The notes: generated by a model not told the origin, from the sequence alone. Shown: positions 6,333 through 17,300, numbered from the stretch's first letter. The stretch: 18,364 nucleotides of DNA from Clostridia bacterium (GCA_017650795.1 JAGCEE010000227.1:1-18364), one strand, 5' to 3'. Made by a program: numbers and translations.

Positions 6333-6654
6333 TAAAGTATTTCATAAGGTGATGTTTTTTCCCACTTAGCAGAGTTTTGCGCAATATCCATTATTATTAC
6401 CTCATCATTTAATTTTGCATCTGTTTTGGTTATATCTACCAACAAACAATCCATACAAACATTTGCAATTATTCTACACATTTTCCACCAATTACAACAT
6501 GTACTATTTTAGATAGTTTTCTTGGTATTCCATCAGCATATCCAACAGAAATAACTGCAATTATATTATTCTTTGTAATGTTTTTTCCATATCCTAAATT
6601 ATCATTTTGGTTTACATTTAACACTTTTATTACATTATATTTTATTTTGATACA
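6333..6654 (-). pseudogene. Decayed 3' fragment of an alanine racemase gene
   Basis: Translated leftwards, this stretch gives LGYGKNITKNNIIAVISVGY, then ADGIPRKLSKIVHVVIGGKC, then, after losing one base near 6475, RIIANVCMDCLLVDIT and finally WEKTSPYEIL and a stop at 6333-6335. These are the C-terminal landmarks of alanine racemase (Alr/VanT type): the YG motif, GYADG with the catalytic Tyr, GK..(P)IIGRVCMDQ with the active-site Met-Asp, and the SPYEI end. The N-terminal PLP barrel with its lysine is missing; the homology stops at the terminator at 6654-6684. With a frameshift, no start and no barrel, it cannot make an active enzyme. It fills most of the 456-base gap between rsmD and the next gene. 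Confidence 0.85.
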
Positions 6655-6684
6655 AAAATACGAGGCTAAACACCTCGTATTTTT
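6654..6684 (-). terminator. Strong terminator of the GLUG-repeat protein gene
   Basis: A perfect 12-base-pair stem, AAAAATACGAGG (6654-6665) with CCTCGTATTTTT (6673-6684), has a 7-base loop and T runs on both sides, so it can work in both directions. It follows the surface-protein stop by about 25 bases and marks the edge of the alr fragment. Confidence 0.9.
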
Positions 6685-6709
6685 TATACAATTTATTATT
6701 GTTTATATC

Positions 6710-9484
6710 TTAATCATTGTTTATATTTGCATCTGCAAATACCTTAAGTGTAGGATATTCACCAACATTATCAAAGTTCCAGATAGAGCCATCAAAACCA
6801 GCTTCTTCTCTAAATACTTTATAATCGTCTTTACCCTTACATTCTTCATCATCCGTTCTAATAAAATCATCTGGTATATAGTGGAATACAAGAGCTTGTA
6901 CTTCTGCACTTCCGTAATTGATTATAATGCAATTTGTAAAGTCTCCACCATCAATTGATCTATCAAAAAGATTATACCAAGCACGAGTTACTACATTTCT
7001 TCTAAAATATGTGTTTGCTTCTGCAAATTTTTTACCAGAACCAGTAATTTCTGCAGAGCTGAAGCATCTGTCTACTGTTGAGCCAACTGGCACAATACCA
7101 ACGACACCACAAACTACACTTGATTTACTTTCGCCAGAAACTGTACATAATGTATAACAGTTTGAAATATCTGCATAATGCTTATCAACCAAACCAGCAA
7201 CAGTATGTCCCATAATTGTTCCCAATGAATAGCACTCTGTAATATAGCCATAGTTAACACCGGCAACACCAGCTGCTGAACGACCTTTAATTTCGCCACC
7301 CATATACGCACAAGCCTTAATAGTCACATTGTTTGAAACATAACCAATTACACCGCCTACATAGTTGTCGTTATCTGGTCCAAGAATCATATTGGCTTTT
7401 ACAGTACATCCGTAAATTTCTATTGTGCCAGCAGAAACATAACCTGCTACACCACCTACATACATCAATTTTTCGCAAGTAGATGTAATTCTGAAGTCTC
7501 TTGCACTGCAATATTTCATAGATGCATCTGCAATTCCAACAATACCACCAATGGTATATCCACCATTTTTGTCTGCTCTAAAGTTTGTTTCAATTTTAAA
7601 ATCACTAATATCACAATGTTTTAATACACCATTGTTTCTACCAACAATTCCACCAAATGTTGCAGAATCATCACCAATTCTTAATGTTATTACTGCATCG
7701 TTTTCAGAATTAACATCGCAGTTTATTATATTGCCTTGGTTTGTAGCACATATGATTCCTGATAGTTCTGCAGTTGTATCAAACTTTTTTAAATCTCTAA
7801 CAGTTATATTTTCTAGTTTTGCACCAGCAACTAGTCCGGTAGCAACAACTGCTGAGTTATTTACACCACTGTTTGATAATTCAACATCTTCAAATACAAT
7901 TCCGTTTATACTTGAATTTGCTGACAAATATCCAAAGAAACTATTGTTTGTGCCAGATAATTTCAAGTTTTTGATTGTACATGTAACGCCATCTGCTACT
8001 CTTATGCTTGCATTCATTGGACTAGTTCTATTTGGAGCAACTGTTACCCAATTACTGCATCCCATTTCTTCAAGGTCATATACTACATCTTCCGTAATTG
8101 AATAAACAGAATCTACGGACAAATTAGTTTTTATTTCTAGTAAGAAATCTATTAGTGTTTTTCCATCTTCTATTGATATTTCTTTTCTTAAACCTCTAAT
8201 GTAAATATTTTCATATGTACCATTATAGTTTAATTCTGCATATTTGTTATCTTCCTTAGTCCAAACACTATCAAAATTAAAGTTTGTGTAAGTAGCAATA
8301 TCCAATAGGTCTAATTTAGTTACTCTAACTATATTGCTCATTTCACTAGCTTTAACATTTTCCGCACCTGTTTTAACAGGGTTAAGTGTTAAAGAATTTC
8401 CATATACATAATAAATATCTTCATATTTATTGTACCAGTTTGGATTACTAGCATTATCTTCTTTGCTTTCACCAACAACTGCGGCAATATTTGCTCCGGT
8501 TGCATTTTCTACTATTGTATAAGCCTTTGCGATTGCACTTGGATAATAAACATCATTATTTTTTGTAGATTCATTTAATCCTACAATACCACCAAACATG
8601 CTAGAATTATTTGAAAGTTCTGCGTTTGTTATGGTTGCCTTACTATTTAAGATAATACTTGAAACGTTTTTACCAACAAGTCCGCCAACATAGCCATCAG
8701 CAACTATTGTTCCTTTTACAGAACACATATTTACAACTGCATAGCTTTCTTGTCTTTGGTTATAACCAACTAATAATCCAGAATTGGCAACATTTTTTGT
8801 GTTTGTAATAGAACCCAAAACTTCTATTTTTCCAACTGTACCATTATTAATGCCTGCTACAGCACCTACGTTATCGTATTCGCCAGAGATTGCAACTCTT
8901 TCAAATCTAACATTCTCTACAACACCATCTGTTAATATGTTTGCAAAGAAACCAGCGTTGCTTGTGCTATCGATTCTTAAATTATAAATTGTGTGGCCAT
9001 TACCATTAAAGTTTCCACTAAAATCAGCTATTGGAGTCCAAGAACCAGTTAAATCTATATCACTACCTAAAATATAGTATTTGTCTGCTTCCATATTAGC
9101 CAATGCTGTTGCATCGTTAATTACATATGGAGAACCAACATTACCATCACCAACGTAAACTTCAAAAGCAAAAGGCCCAAAGAATGTGTTTGATGGAGTG
9201 ATTGTCACGGTTGTAAAACCACCACTTTCTGCCTTAAATATTTTTGTTTCAGCATTATAGCTTAAAACATAGCCGCTATCTATTTTAACATCAAGTGTTG
9301 TTGAACTAGATGGTTTTGTCCAAGTGATTGGCAATTCTAGTTCGTCCCCCTTGTTAAGATAAATAGAGTTGTCTGTTGAAATGTTGAGAGAAATTGTTTC
9401 ATCATTTAATGATAAATAATAAATGGTAAATCCCAAAAAAAGCAATGTCACAATAACTACAACATACAATAAGAACTTTTTCAT
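6710..9484 (-). CDS. Membrane-anchored beta-helix protein with GLUG-like repeats
   Basis: A 924-residue extracytoplasmic protein. It has a lysine-started membrane helix (about 3-25) that acts as an uncleaved signal anchor or signal peptide; an Ig-like all-beta domain (about 30-113); then a long beta-helix. The helix begins with WTPIADFSGNFNGNGHTIYN, the typical lead-in to GLUG repeats. Units of the form GGIVG-N-G-x-x-x-x-C follow, for example near 207, 267, 298, 610, 646, 677, 709, 738 and 762. Two blocks (about 140-420 and 500-920) each close with a W-x(n)-Y-P/A-x-L-like segment. There is no LPXTG motif. Such proteins usually act at the surface in adhesion or binding; the ligand is unknown. 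The start at 9484 has AGAGGTGG upstream; an ATG at 9505 lacks a binding site. Confidence 0.88.
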   Translation of the reverse strand: MKKFLLYVVVIVTLLFLGFTIYYLSLNDETISLNISTDNSIYLNKGDELELPITWTKPSSSTTLDVKIDSGYVLSYNAETKIFKAESGGFTTVTITPSNTFFGPFAFEVYVGDGNVGSPYVINDATALANMEADKYYILGSDIDLTGSWTPIADFSGNFNGNGHTIYNLRIDSTSNAGFFANILTDGVVENVRFERVAISGEYDNVGAVAGINNGTVGKIEVLGSITNTKNVANSGLLVGYNQRQESYAVVNMCSVKGTIVADGYVGGLVGKNVSSIILNSKATITNAELSNNSSMFGGIVGLNESTKNNDVYYPSAIAKAYTIVENATGANIAAVVGESKEDNASNPNWYNKYEDIYYVYGNSLTLNPVKTGAENVKASEMSNIVRVTKLDLLDIATYTNFNFDSVWTKEDNKYAELNYNGTYENIYIRGLRKEISIEDGKTLIDFLLEIKTNLSVDSVYSITEDVVYDLEEMGCSNWVTVAPNRTSPMNASIRVADGVTCTIKNLKLSGTNNSFFGYLSANSSINGIVFEDVELSNSGVNNSAVVATGLVAGAKLENITVRDLKKFDTTAELSGIICATNQGNIINCDVNSENDAVITLRIGDDSATFGGIVGRNNGVLKHCDISDFKIETNFRADKNGGYTIGGIVGIADASMKYCSARDFRITSTCEKLMYVGGVAGYVSAGTIEIYGCTVKANMILGPDNDNYVGGVIGYVSNNVTIKACAYMGGEIKGRSAAGVAGVNYGYITECYSLGTIMGHTVAGLVDKHYADISNCYTLCTVSGESKSSVVCGVVGIVPVGSTVDRCFSSAEITGSGKKFAEANTYFRRNVVTRAWYNLFDRSIDGGDFTNCIIINYGSAEVQALVFHYIPDDFIRTDDEECKGKDDYKVFREEAGFDGSIWNFDNVGEYPTLKVFADANINND

Positions 9485-9510
9485 ATCCACCTCTTTTATT
9501 AACAATTATG

Positions 9511-9539
9511 AGTATACTACTAAAATCCACAATTGTCAA
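9511..9539 (-). promoter_or_regulatory. Sigma-A promoter of the GLUG-repeat protein gene
   Basis: The minus strand has TTGACA at 9539-9534, a 17-base spacer and TATACT at 9516-9511, followed by a leader of about 20 bases with the ribosome binding site. The spacer shares ATTTTAGTA and the flanking ATT with the promoter at 143-171. Confidence 0.8.
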
Positions 9540-9597
9540 TATGCAAAAATAACGAAATTTTGATTAGAATAGTTAATTTTATAAATTAGTTTTTAAA

Positions 9598-9627
9598 TTG
9601 ACAACTAACAATTATTGCATATATAAT
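9598..9627 (+). promoter_or_regulatory. Sigma-A promoter of the membrane protein/GNAT-like operon
   Basis: A perfect TTGACA at 9598-9603, an 18-base spacer and a perfect TATAAT at 9622-9627. It diverges from the GLUG-gene promoter; the two -35 boxes are 58 bases apart, close enough for shared control. Confidence 0.8.
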
Positions 9628-9648
9628 ATAAATATAAAAGGAGAAAAT

Positions 9649-9912
9649 ATGGCAAGAAATAATTGGAATAAAGTATTTGATTTTATAGCCTTTATTGGTC
9701 TATGCATAATTGCAGTGGTTTTAGTTTTGCATAAAATTATAAGTGCAAACGAAGTGACTAAGGCTCTTGGTATAATAGGCGAATGCATTGCATATTTTGT
9801 GACAGCCGTTTCTGCTTTCTTTTATGTTAGAAGTAAAAGAAATGTTTGGTGGTATGTTGCCTATGCAGTTGCTTTGGTGCTAATTATCGTATTTGTTATC
9901 TTTAAGGCCTAA
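9649..9912 (+). CDS. Small three-helix membrane protein, unknown function
   Basis: This 87-residue protein is of a family I do not recognise. It has three predicted membrane helices (about 9-27, 39-58 and 66-85), with a basic loop RSKRN before the last that probably faces the cytoplasm. AGGAG five bases before the ATG at 9649 decides the start; the frame extends to 9598 but that overlaps the -35 box. Its TAA stop is one base before the next start codon, so the two genes form a tightly coupled operon, divergent from the surface-protein gene. Confidence 0.8.
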   Translation: MARNNWNKVFDFIAFIGLCIIAVVLVLHKIISANEVTKALGIIGECIAYFVTAVSAFFYVRSKRNVWWYVAYAVALVLIIVFVIFKA

Positions 9913-9913
9913 T

Positions 9914-10690
9914 ATGAGTTTATTCAGTGTTAGAAAGCGTTTTTTTGAAAAAAGGCCAAATGATATTGCATACATTACAAAAAATGAGATTTTAGGAAAG
10001 TACATTTGCTATTTGTGTGATTACACTAAAAACGAGAACACAAATGTTGTTATAGATGATAATTTAAGAGAAAAGATTAAAGTAAATGCCAATGGCAAAA
10101 ATGGTGATTACTTTAACATTGTTCTTGACTATTTGGGTCGCTCGGATTTAAGTAGTGACGTGTTGTCATCAATATCGGAATGCTATTGGGAGTATTTATC
10201 TGGCAAATTTAAGGTAGATAGTATTGATGATGTTTGCAATATGTTAAACATATTTTGCACACAAAATAATTTAGGCAAAAATATATCAAATAAATCTAAA
10301 ATTGTTGCATTTTTTATTGACGAAAATGGCAATTTAGACCAAAATGCAATATTTAATATGGATATTTGCTTCAAAAAATCAAAAGTTGGCAAAAAAATGT
10401 GTGTTATAGAAGAAACATTTACCGAACCGGATTATAGAAATTGTGGTATACATGGCGATGCAATAAAATTTTTGGAGGCTTTACTCGCCAACAAAAATAT
10501 TTATAATCTAGTTGGAAAATCGCAAGATTGTGATGTGTACGATGAATCCGGCATAAAAACATTAAATGAACACTACACAAAACTAGGATTTAAACTAATG
10601 ACAACCAAAGATGGCAGAAATTATATTACCAAAACCATAGACCAGTATAATGAACTACCAATAAGCAAAGATGATTGTTTTAAAGAATAA
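9914..10690 (+). CDS. Protein with a degenerate GNAT-like C-terminal half
   Basis: This 258-residue protein has an N-terminal part (about 1-125) that I do not recognise. Residues about 130-232 look like a GNAT acetyltransferase fold: a beta strand IVAFFIDENGN, then EETFTEPDYRNCGIHGDAIK matching motif A (R-x-x-G-x-G/A), then HYTKLGFKLM matching motif B. In motif A the second Gly/Ala is His (RNCGIH), so acetyl-CoA binding is uncertain. The start at 9914 follows the previous stop by one base, with AAGG inside the end of that gene as its ribosome binding site. It is cytoplasmic, without a signal peptide. A catalytic role is inference; it may be a binding-only relative. Confidence 0.75.
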   Translation: MSLFSVRKRFFEKRPNDIAYITKNEILGKYICYLCDYTKNENTNVVIDDNLREKIKVNANGKNGDYFNIVLDYLGRSDLSSDVLSSISECYWEYLSGKFKVDSIDDVCNMLNIFCTQNNLGKNISNKSKIVAFFIDENGNLDQNAIFNMDICFKKSKVGKKMCVIEETFTEPDYRNCGIHGDAIKFLEALLANKNIYNLVGKSQDCDVYDESGIKTLNEHYTKLGFKLMTTKDGRNYITKTIDQYNELPISKDDCFKE

Positions 10691-10714
10691 AAAATCACAA
10701 ATCATTTTTATTTA

Positions 10715-10751
10715 AAAAAAATACATTCGTTTTTTTCGAATGCATTTTTTT
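10715..10751. terminator. Bidirectional terminator between the GNAT-like gene and rpoC
   Basis: CATTCG (10724-10729) pairs with CGAATG (10737-10742) around a T7 loop. One A-C mismatch and then A and T runs extend the stem on both sides. It serves both convergent genes. Confidence 0.85.
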
Positions 10752-10758
10752 ATTATTA

Positions 10759-13700
10759 CTAACCAACATTTACTTCAATATTATTGTTAAGTTCTTCTGG
10801 ATATATTTCTCTATATCGTTTTAAACCTGTACCTGCTGGAATAAGTTTACCAATAATAACATTTTCTTTTAAGCCACGAAGATGGTCTACTTTGCCTTTT
10901 AGTGCGGCATCGGTTAATACTCTTGATGTTTCTTGGAATGATGCAGATGATAGGAAACTATCAGTAGAAAGTGCAGCTTTGGTAATTCCAAGAAGCACAC
11001 GTTTTGCAGTTGCTGGAACGCCACCCTCTTGAAGTACTCTCTCGTTTTCTGCTTCATAATCAAACACATCAACAACATCACCAGGAAGAAGTTTTGTGTC
11101 TCCACTATTTTCAATCTTAACCTTTTTAAGCATTTGACGGATAATTACCTCAATATGCTTATCGTTAATTGTAACATCTTGACCTTTATATATCATTATA
11201 ACTTCAGATAGAAGATAATCTTGAAGTCCTTTTAAGCCCTTAATTCTAAGAAGATCGGTTGGATTGATTGAACCTTCGGTAAGTTGTGTTCCTGGTTCTA
11301 CAACATCACCATCTTTAATTTTTAAGAATACTGGCTTTTTAACTTCGTAAACTGCTTCATCTTCGGCATTTTTAACAGTTAATGTGTAAAGTCTTGGGCT
11401 CTCTTTTACAGATACTTTTCCAGATATTTCTGAAATAACCGCTTCACCTTTTGGTCTTCTTGCTTCAAATAATTCTTCAACACGAGGAAGACCTTTTGTT
11501 ATATCGGCTGCGACAGCCACACCACCAGTATGGAATGTACGCATTGTAAGCTGTGTTCCTGGCTCACCTATTGATTGTGCTGCGATAACACCAACAGCCT
11601 CACCAACATTAACAATGTTTTTGCCAGACATGTTTTTTCCATAGCACTTAGCACAAACACCATTTCTTGCATGACAATTTAATAGATTTCTTATTTGAAC
11701 TCTCTTTATTCCTGCTGCTTCCACCGCTTTGGCTTGTGCCTTGGACACCATGGTATTTGCAGGAACTATAACCTCACCGGTTTTTTCGTTCACTACATCA
11801 TCTACTACAAATCTGCCTTCAATTCTATCCGCAAGTGATTCTAGAACTGCTCCATCTTGAACAAGGTCAGATACAAATGCGCCTCTAACTTTTTCACCAA
11901 GGTCTGCAAAGCAATCCTCTGTTGTGACAACAACGTCATGTGATATATCTACAAGTCTACGAGTTAAATAACCAGAGTCAGCTGTTTTTAAAGCGGTATC
12001 TGTAAGTGTTTTACGTCCACCACGAGCAGATATAAAGTATTCAAGAGGAGTTAAACCACCACGGAATGAAGACTTAACAGGAACGTCCACCTTTTGACCA
12101 GATGAGTTAGCCATAATTCCACGCATTCCGCAAATTGAGTTTAATTGCACATTAGAACCACGGGCACCTGAATAAACGAACATTTTTATTGGATTATAAT
12201 CATCCAAATATTCCAAAACTGCATCTTGAACCTTGTTGGTTGTTTCTGTCCAAGTTGTGATATTTGCTGTTAGTTTTTCGTCTAATGTAATAAGACCACG
12301 TGCAAGTAATTTTTCATTTTCTAATATTTTCTTTTGAGCCTCGGCAATTATATCCACTTTTTTAGGTGGCTCTTTCATATCAAATACATTGATTGTAAGT
12401 CCAGAAAGAGTTGCATGCTTATAGCCCATGTTTTTAATTCTATCAACCATTTCAGAACACTCTGTTGTTCCAAGTTTATCAAAACATTTAACAACAATGT
12501 TTTTAAGGTCTTTTTTGATAACTGCGTTATTTATTTCTAAATCGCAATAGTTGTCTGGGTTGGTTCTGTCTACATATCCTAAGTTTTGAGGAATTGCTTG
12601 GTTAAATATTAATCTACCAGCAGTTGTTGTCACTCTTTTTGAATATGTTTTTCCATCAACTGTTGCTGTCCTTCTAACTTGAATTTCGGCATTGATGTCT
12701 ATAACTTTTGTTTGATATGCAATCATTGCCTCATCATCACTTGCAAAGTACATTCCCTCGCCTTTTGCGCCTTTTTTAACCATTGTTAAATAGTAGCAAC
12801 CAAGCACAATATCTAGACCAGGGTTAACGATAGGTTGTCCATCAGACAATTTAATGATGTTATTTGATGCAAGCATTAAGTTTCTTGCTTCTGCCCTTGC
12901 ATCTATTGAAAGTGGTACGTGAACTGGCATTTGGTCACCATCGAAGTCGGCGTTAAAGCCTGTACATACAGATGGGTGAAGTTTTATTGCTCTACCTTCT
13001 ACTAATACTGGCTCAAATGCTTGAATTGATAGTCTATGAAGGGTTGGAGCACGATTTAAAAGCACTGGATGGTCTTTAATAACCTCAGCAAGAACATCCC
13101 AAACCACAGTTTTTTCACGCTCAATAATTCTTTTTGCTGTTTTAAAGTTATTGCACTCGTTCATTTCTACAAGTTTTTTAATAACAAATGGCTTGAATAG
13201 TTCTAGTGCCATTTCTTTTGGAAGTCCACACTGGAACATTTTTAATTCTGGACCAACTGCAATAACCGAACGACCTGAATAATCAACACGTTTACCAAGT
13301 AAGTTTTGACGGAAACGACCTTGTTTTCCGGTTAAAATTGCTGTTAATGATTTTAAATCTTTTTGTTTTGCGCCTTGAACTGCTCTACCTCTTTTGCCGT
13401 TGTCTATTAAAGCATCAACGGATTCTTGAAGCATACGTTTTTCGTTTCTAATAATTACATCTGGCGCACCAAGCTCTAGTAATTTTTTAAGACGGTTATT
13501 TCTATTTATAACTCTTCTATATAAATCATTTAAATCTGATGTAGCAAATCTACCACCATCTAGTTGAACCATTGGTCTAAGCTCTGGTGGAAGCACAGGG
13601 AGAACATCTAAAACCATCCATTCTGGTTTATTATCACTCTTTAAGAATGACTCTATAATCCCAAGCTTTTTAATTGCCTTAATTCTCTTTTGGCCTTTTG

Positions 13701-14295
13701 CAGTTTTTAATACTTCCTTTAACTCTTCACTCTCTTTTTGTAAGTTTACTTGAGATAAAAGAATTTTGATTGCTTCTGCACCCATGCCGGCAACAAAACT
13801 ACCAACACCATACTTTTCGATGGCTTCACGGTATTCTTTATCAGATATTACTTGTTTATAAGTAAAGTCTGTGTCCTTTGGGTCTATTACTATATAGTTT
13901 ACATAGTAAACAACTTGTTCTAAAACCTTTGGCGTTAGGTCCAAAATTGTTCCTATTCTTGATGGAACTGACCTAAAAAACCAAATATGTGTCACAGGGC
14001 AAGCAAGTTCAATATGCCCCATTCTTTCACGACGAACTTTTGAACGAGTGACCTCTACACCACATTTATCGCAGACTACACCTTTGTAGCGGATTCTTTT
14101 ATATTTTCCGCAATGACACTCCCAGTCCTTTTTTGGTCCAAAGATTTTTTCACAAAATAGACCATCTTTTTCTGGTTTTTGTGTCCTATAATTGATAGTC
14201 TCTGGCTTGGTGACCTCACCATAAGACCATTCTCTGATCTTTTCTGGTGAAGCGATACCAATCTTTATTGAATCAAAATTGTTTAATTCAAACAT
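10759..14295 (-). CDS. rpoC: RNA polymerase beta' subunit
   Basis: The catalytic subunit of RNA polymerase. Its 1178 residues fit the Firmicutes length, without the large proteobacterial insertion. The N-terminal zinc ribbon has C60, C62, C75 and C78. The active site [10 protein letters not shown] holds the Mg-binding aspartates D450, D452 and D454. The second zinc site includes [11 protein letters not shown], and [20 protein letters not shown] followed by [10 protein letters not shown] covers the bridge-helix and trigger-loop region. Residue 457, right after NADFDGDQM, is Pro (codon at 12925-12927) where other bacteria have Ala. The start at 14295 has AGGAG upstream and gives the standard [13 protein letters not shown]; a frame to 14322 is open but lacks a binding site. 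It follows rpoB by 46 bases. Confidence 0.98.
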   Translation of the reverse strand: MFELNNFDSIKIGIASPEKIREWSYGEVTKPETINYRTQKPEKDGLFCEKIFGPKKDWECHCGKYKRIRYKGVVCDKCGVEVTRSKVRRERMGHIELACPVTHIWFFRSVPSRIGTILDLTPKVLEQVVYYVNYIVIDPKDTDFTYKQVISDKEYREAIEKYGVGSFVAGMGAEAIKILLSQVNLQKESEELKEVLKTAKGQKRIKAIKKLGIIESFLKSDNKPEWMVLDVLPVLPPELRPMVQLDGGRFATSDLNDLYRRVINRNNRLKKLLELGAPDVIIRNEKRMLQESVDALIDNGKRGRAVQGAKQKDLKSLTAILTGKQGRFRQNLLGKRVDYSGRSVIAVGPELKMFQCGLPKEMALELFKPFVIKKLVEMNECNNFKTAKRIIEREKTVVWDVLAEVIKDHPVLLNRAPTLHRLSIQAFEPVLVEGRAIKLHPSVCTGFNADFDGDQMPVHVPLSIDARAEARNLMLASNNIIKLSDGQPIVNPGLDIVLGCYYLTMVKKGAKGEGMYFASDDEAMIAYQTKVIDINAEIQVRRTATVDGKTYSKRVTTTAGRLIFNQAIPQNLGYVDRTNPDNYCDLEINNAVIKKDLKNIVVKCFDKLGTTECSEMVDRIKNMGYKHATLSGLTINVFDMKEPPKKVDIIAEAQKKILENEKLLARGLITLDEKLTANITTWTETTNKVQDAVLEYLDDYNPIKMFVYSGARGSNVQLNSICGMRGIMANSSGQKVDVPVKSSFRGGLTPLEYFISARGGRKTLTDTALKTADSGYLTRRLVDISHDVVVTTEDCFADLGEKVRGAFVSDLVQDGAVLESLADRIEGRFVVDDVVNEKTGEVIVPANTMVSKAQAKAVEAAGIKRVQIRNLLNCHARNGVCAKCYGKNMSGKNIVNVGEAVGVIAAQSIGEPGTQLTMRTFHTGGVAVAADITKGLPRVEELFEARRPKGEAVISEISGKVSVKESPRLYTLTVKNAEDEAVYEVKKPVFLKIKDGDVVEPGTQLTEGSINPTDLLRIKGLKGLQDYLLSEVIMIYKGQDVTINDKHIEVIIRQMLKKVKIENSGDTKLLPGDVVDVFDYEAENERVLQEGGVPATAKRVLLGITKAALSTDSFLSSASFQETSRVLTDAALKGKVDHLRGLKENVIIGKLIPAGTGLKRYREIYPEELNNNIEVNVG

Positions 14296-14341
14296 ACATT
14301 TTCTCCTATAAATATTTTGCAATATAAATTTTTACGATAAA

Positions 14342-17300
14342 TTACTCGTCTAAATCGTCAAAATCATCAAATAATTCGTTTTGGTCAAACTCTGCGCTAG
14401 CAATATCTGCATCAGATACTCCCGTTTCATCCTCATCATTATTAGTTCCTGCAAGGATTTCGTCAAAGTTTAGAGATACATCTTTAAGTTCTTGCTCTAC
14501 CTCTGCGCCAAGTGATGGAGTAACATCAACTTCATCGGCAGAAAGTTCTGCAATAGAAACTTCTTGATTATCTTCAGTTAATATCTTCATATCCAATCCA
14601 AGAGATTGAAGTTCTTTAATCAATACCTTAAATGACTCTGGAATACCTGGTTCGGCTATTGGCTCGCCTTTTACGATTGCTTCGTAAGTTTTTGTTCTAC
14701 CAACAATATCATCAGACTTAACAGTAAGCATTTCTTGAAGAAGTGAAGATGCACCGTAAGCTTCCAAAGCCCAAACTTCCATTTCACCAAATCTTTGACC
14801 ACCAAACATGGCTTTACCACCAAGAGGTTGTTGAGTGACAAGGCTGTAAGGACCAGTAGAACGTGCGTGCATTTTACTATCAACCATGTGGTCTAGTTTT
14901 AACATATATTTGTATCCAACAGTTGCCTTATGGTCAAATGGCTCACCAGTTCTACCATCGTATAATTGAATTTTTCCATCTTCTGGGAATCCGTTTGCAA
15001 CAAGCAAATCTCTTACTGTATCAGGTGTTGCACCATCAAATGCTGGGGTTGCAACCTTCCAACCAAGGCTTTCTGCAACAAGTCCCAAGTGAACTTCTAG
15101 CACCTGACCTATATTCATACGTGATGGAATACCAAGTGGATTTAATACTAAATCTAATGGTCTGCCATCAGCTAAGAATGGCATATCTGCCTCTGGAAGA
15201 ACTCTTGATACGACACCCTTATTTCCGTGACGACCAGACATTTTATCACCAACGGATAGTTTTCTACGTTGAGCAACATATACCTTAACAAGCATATTTA
15301 CGCCTGGGTCCAAATCGTCGTGATTCTTTTTAGAAAGTATTTGAACATCTACAACTGTTCCACCACAACCGTGTTTAACTCGAAGAGATGTGTCTCTTAC
15401 TTCTCTTGCTTTATCACCAAAGATAGCTCTTAAAAGCCTTTCTTCTGGTGTTAGTTCGGTTTCACCTTTTGGTGTGACCTTACCAACTAGTATATCTCCT
15501 GGGCGAACTTCGGAACCAATTCTAATGATTCCATTTTCGTCCAAGTTTTTAAGAGCATCTTCGCCAAGATTTGGAATATCACGAGTGATTTCCTCATCGC
15601 CAAGCTTAGTGCTACGGCAAGGAAGCTCTACGTCTTTTAAGTTAATTGATGTATAAACATCATCTTTGACTATTCTTTCAGACACCAAAATAGCATCTTC
15701 GTAGTTATAGCCTTCCCAGTTCATATAACCAACTAGGACATTTTTACCAAGTGCAAGTTCTCCATTTTTAGTTGAGAAGCCATCAATTAAAACATCACCC
15801 TTTTTAACTTTTTGACCTTTTACAACTGCTGGCTTTTGGTTTTGACAAGTGTAAGCATTTGTTTTATCAAATTTAATAAGTGGAATATCATACTTTTTGC
15901 CTGATTTGTCGCCAACAAAAGTTATATAGTTTGCTGAAACATATTTAACTGTTCCATCTTCTGGCGCAGAAATTATTGCACCACAATCTTTTGCGATTGG
16001 ACGTTCCATACCCGTTCCAACGATTGGTGCTTCTGGTCTTAATACAGGAACTGCCTGACGCTGCATGTTAGAACCCATAAGTGCACGGGCTGAGTCGTCA
16101 TTTTCTACAAATGGAATAAGTGATGCAGCGGCAGAAATAAGCTGTCTTGGAGATACATCCATGTAATCTACCTTGCTTGCTGGCACTTCCAAAATAGAAG
16201 TTGCATGACGGCATATAACACGTTTATTTATAAATCTGCCTTCTTCATCAAGAGGCTCGGTTGCTTGGCAAATGTAAGCATTATCTTCTATGTCTGCCAT
16301 ATGATATTCGGCAGTTTTTTCTACAACGCCTGTTTCTTTGTTCACTTTTCTGTATGGTGTTTCAATAAAACCATACTCATTTATTTTTGCATAAGCAGCT
16401 AACGTTGTGATAAGACCGATAGATTGACCTTCTGGTGTTTCAATGGCGCATATTCTACCATAATGAGTGTAGTGGATATCACGAAGTTCGGCAGATGCTC
16501 TCTCTTTTTTAACACCACCAGGGCCAACAGCCGAAAGTCTACGCTTTTGGGTTAATCCAGAAAGTGGATTTATTTGATCCATAAACTGACTAAGTTGTGA
16601 TTGTGCAATAAAATCTTTTAAACTCTTATTTACTGGTCTTGGGTTTATTATTTGAGATGGAGTCACCTCTGACAATTCTTTACCTTGAAGAGTTTCTTTA
16701 ATATTTGCACTAAGTCTTTTAATACCAGAACTAAATGCATTTCCTAAAAGTTCTCCAACAGATACGACTCTTTTGTTTGATAAGTGGTCAATGTTGTCTA
16801 TTTCGCCAATGCCATCTGTTAAGTTTAAGTAATAAGATATTGTTGCTAAAATATCATCCATTGTAAGAGTGGTTATTAAAAGCTCTTTTGCATTTGCTCT
16901 TATTGCTTCCATTCTCTTTTCTTTGGTTTTATTCTCTTTTAATATTTGCATAAGAGTTGGATAATAAACATCTTCTAATATTCCAAGCTCTTTTTCGTCA
17001 CAAGGGAAAATCTTGGAAAGTTTAACTCTGTTGTTTCCTCTAACAAGAACACGTTCGCCGTGAGCAAGCAAATATACTTCGTTTATACCTGCATCTTGAA
17101 TTCTTCTTGCAACATCATAAGTGAATTCCTCACCGGCCTTAATTACAACTTCGTCATCTATTGCAATATTGTCTGCAGAAACATAGCCTGTTATTCTGTT
17201 TGCAAGAGAAAGTTTTTTATTCATTTTATAACGACCAACTCTGTTTATGTCATAATATGAATCACTAAAGAACAATAAGTTAATATAGTTTCTTGTGCTT

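Noticed and set aside
6710..6800. Sortase (LPXTG) anchor at the C-terminus of the GLUG protein
   Set aside because: The C-terminus ends ADANINND with no LPXTG, hydrophobic helix or basic tail; anchoring must be through the N-terminal helix.
6578..6958. Plus-strand open frame of 126 codons, rich in Phe, Ile and Tyr
   Set aside because: It overlaps the alr remnant, the terminator and the end of the GLUG gene on the other strand, and has no ribosome binding site. Its composition is what AT-rich antisense DNA gives.
7551..8105. Plus-strand 184-codon frame inside the GLUG gene
   Set aside because: It is a shadow of a strongly supported minus-strand gene with clear repeats; no family resemblance on the plus strand.
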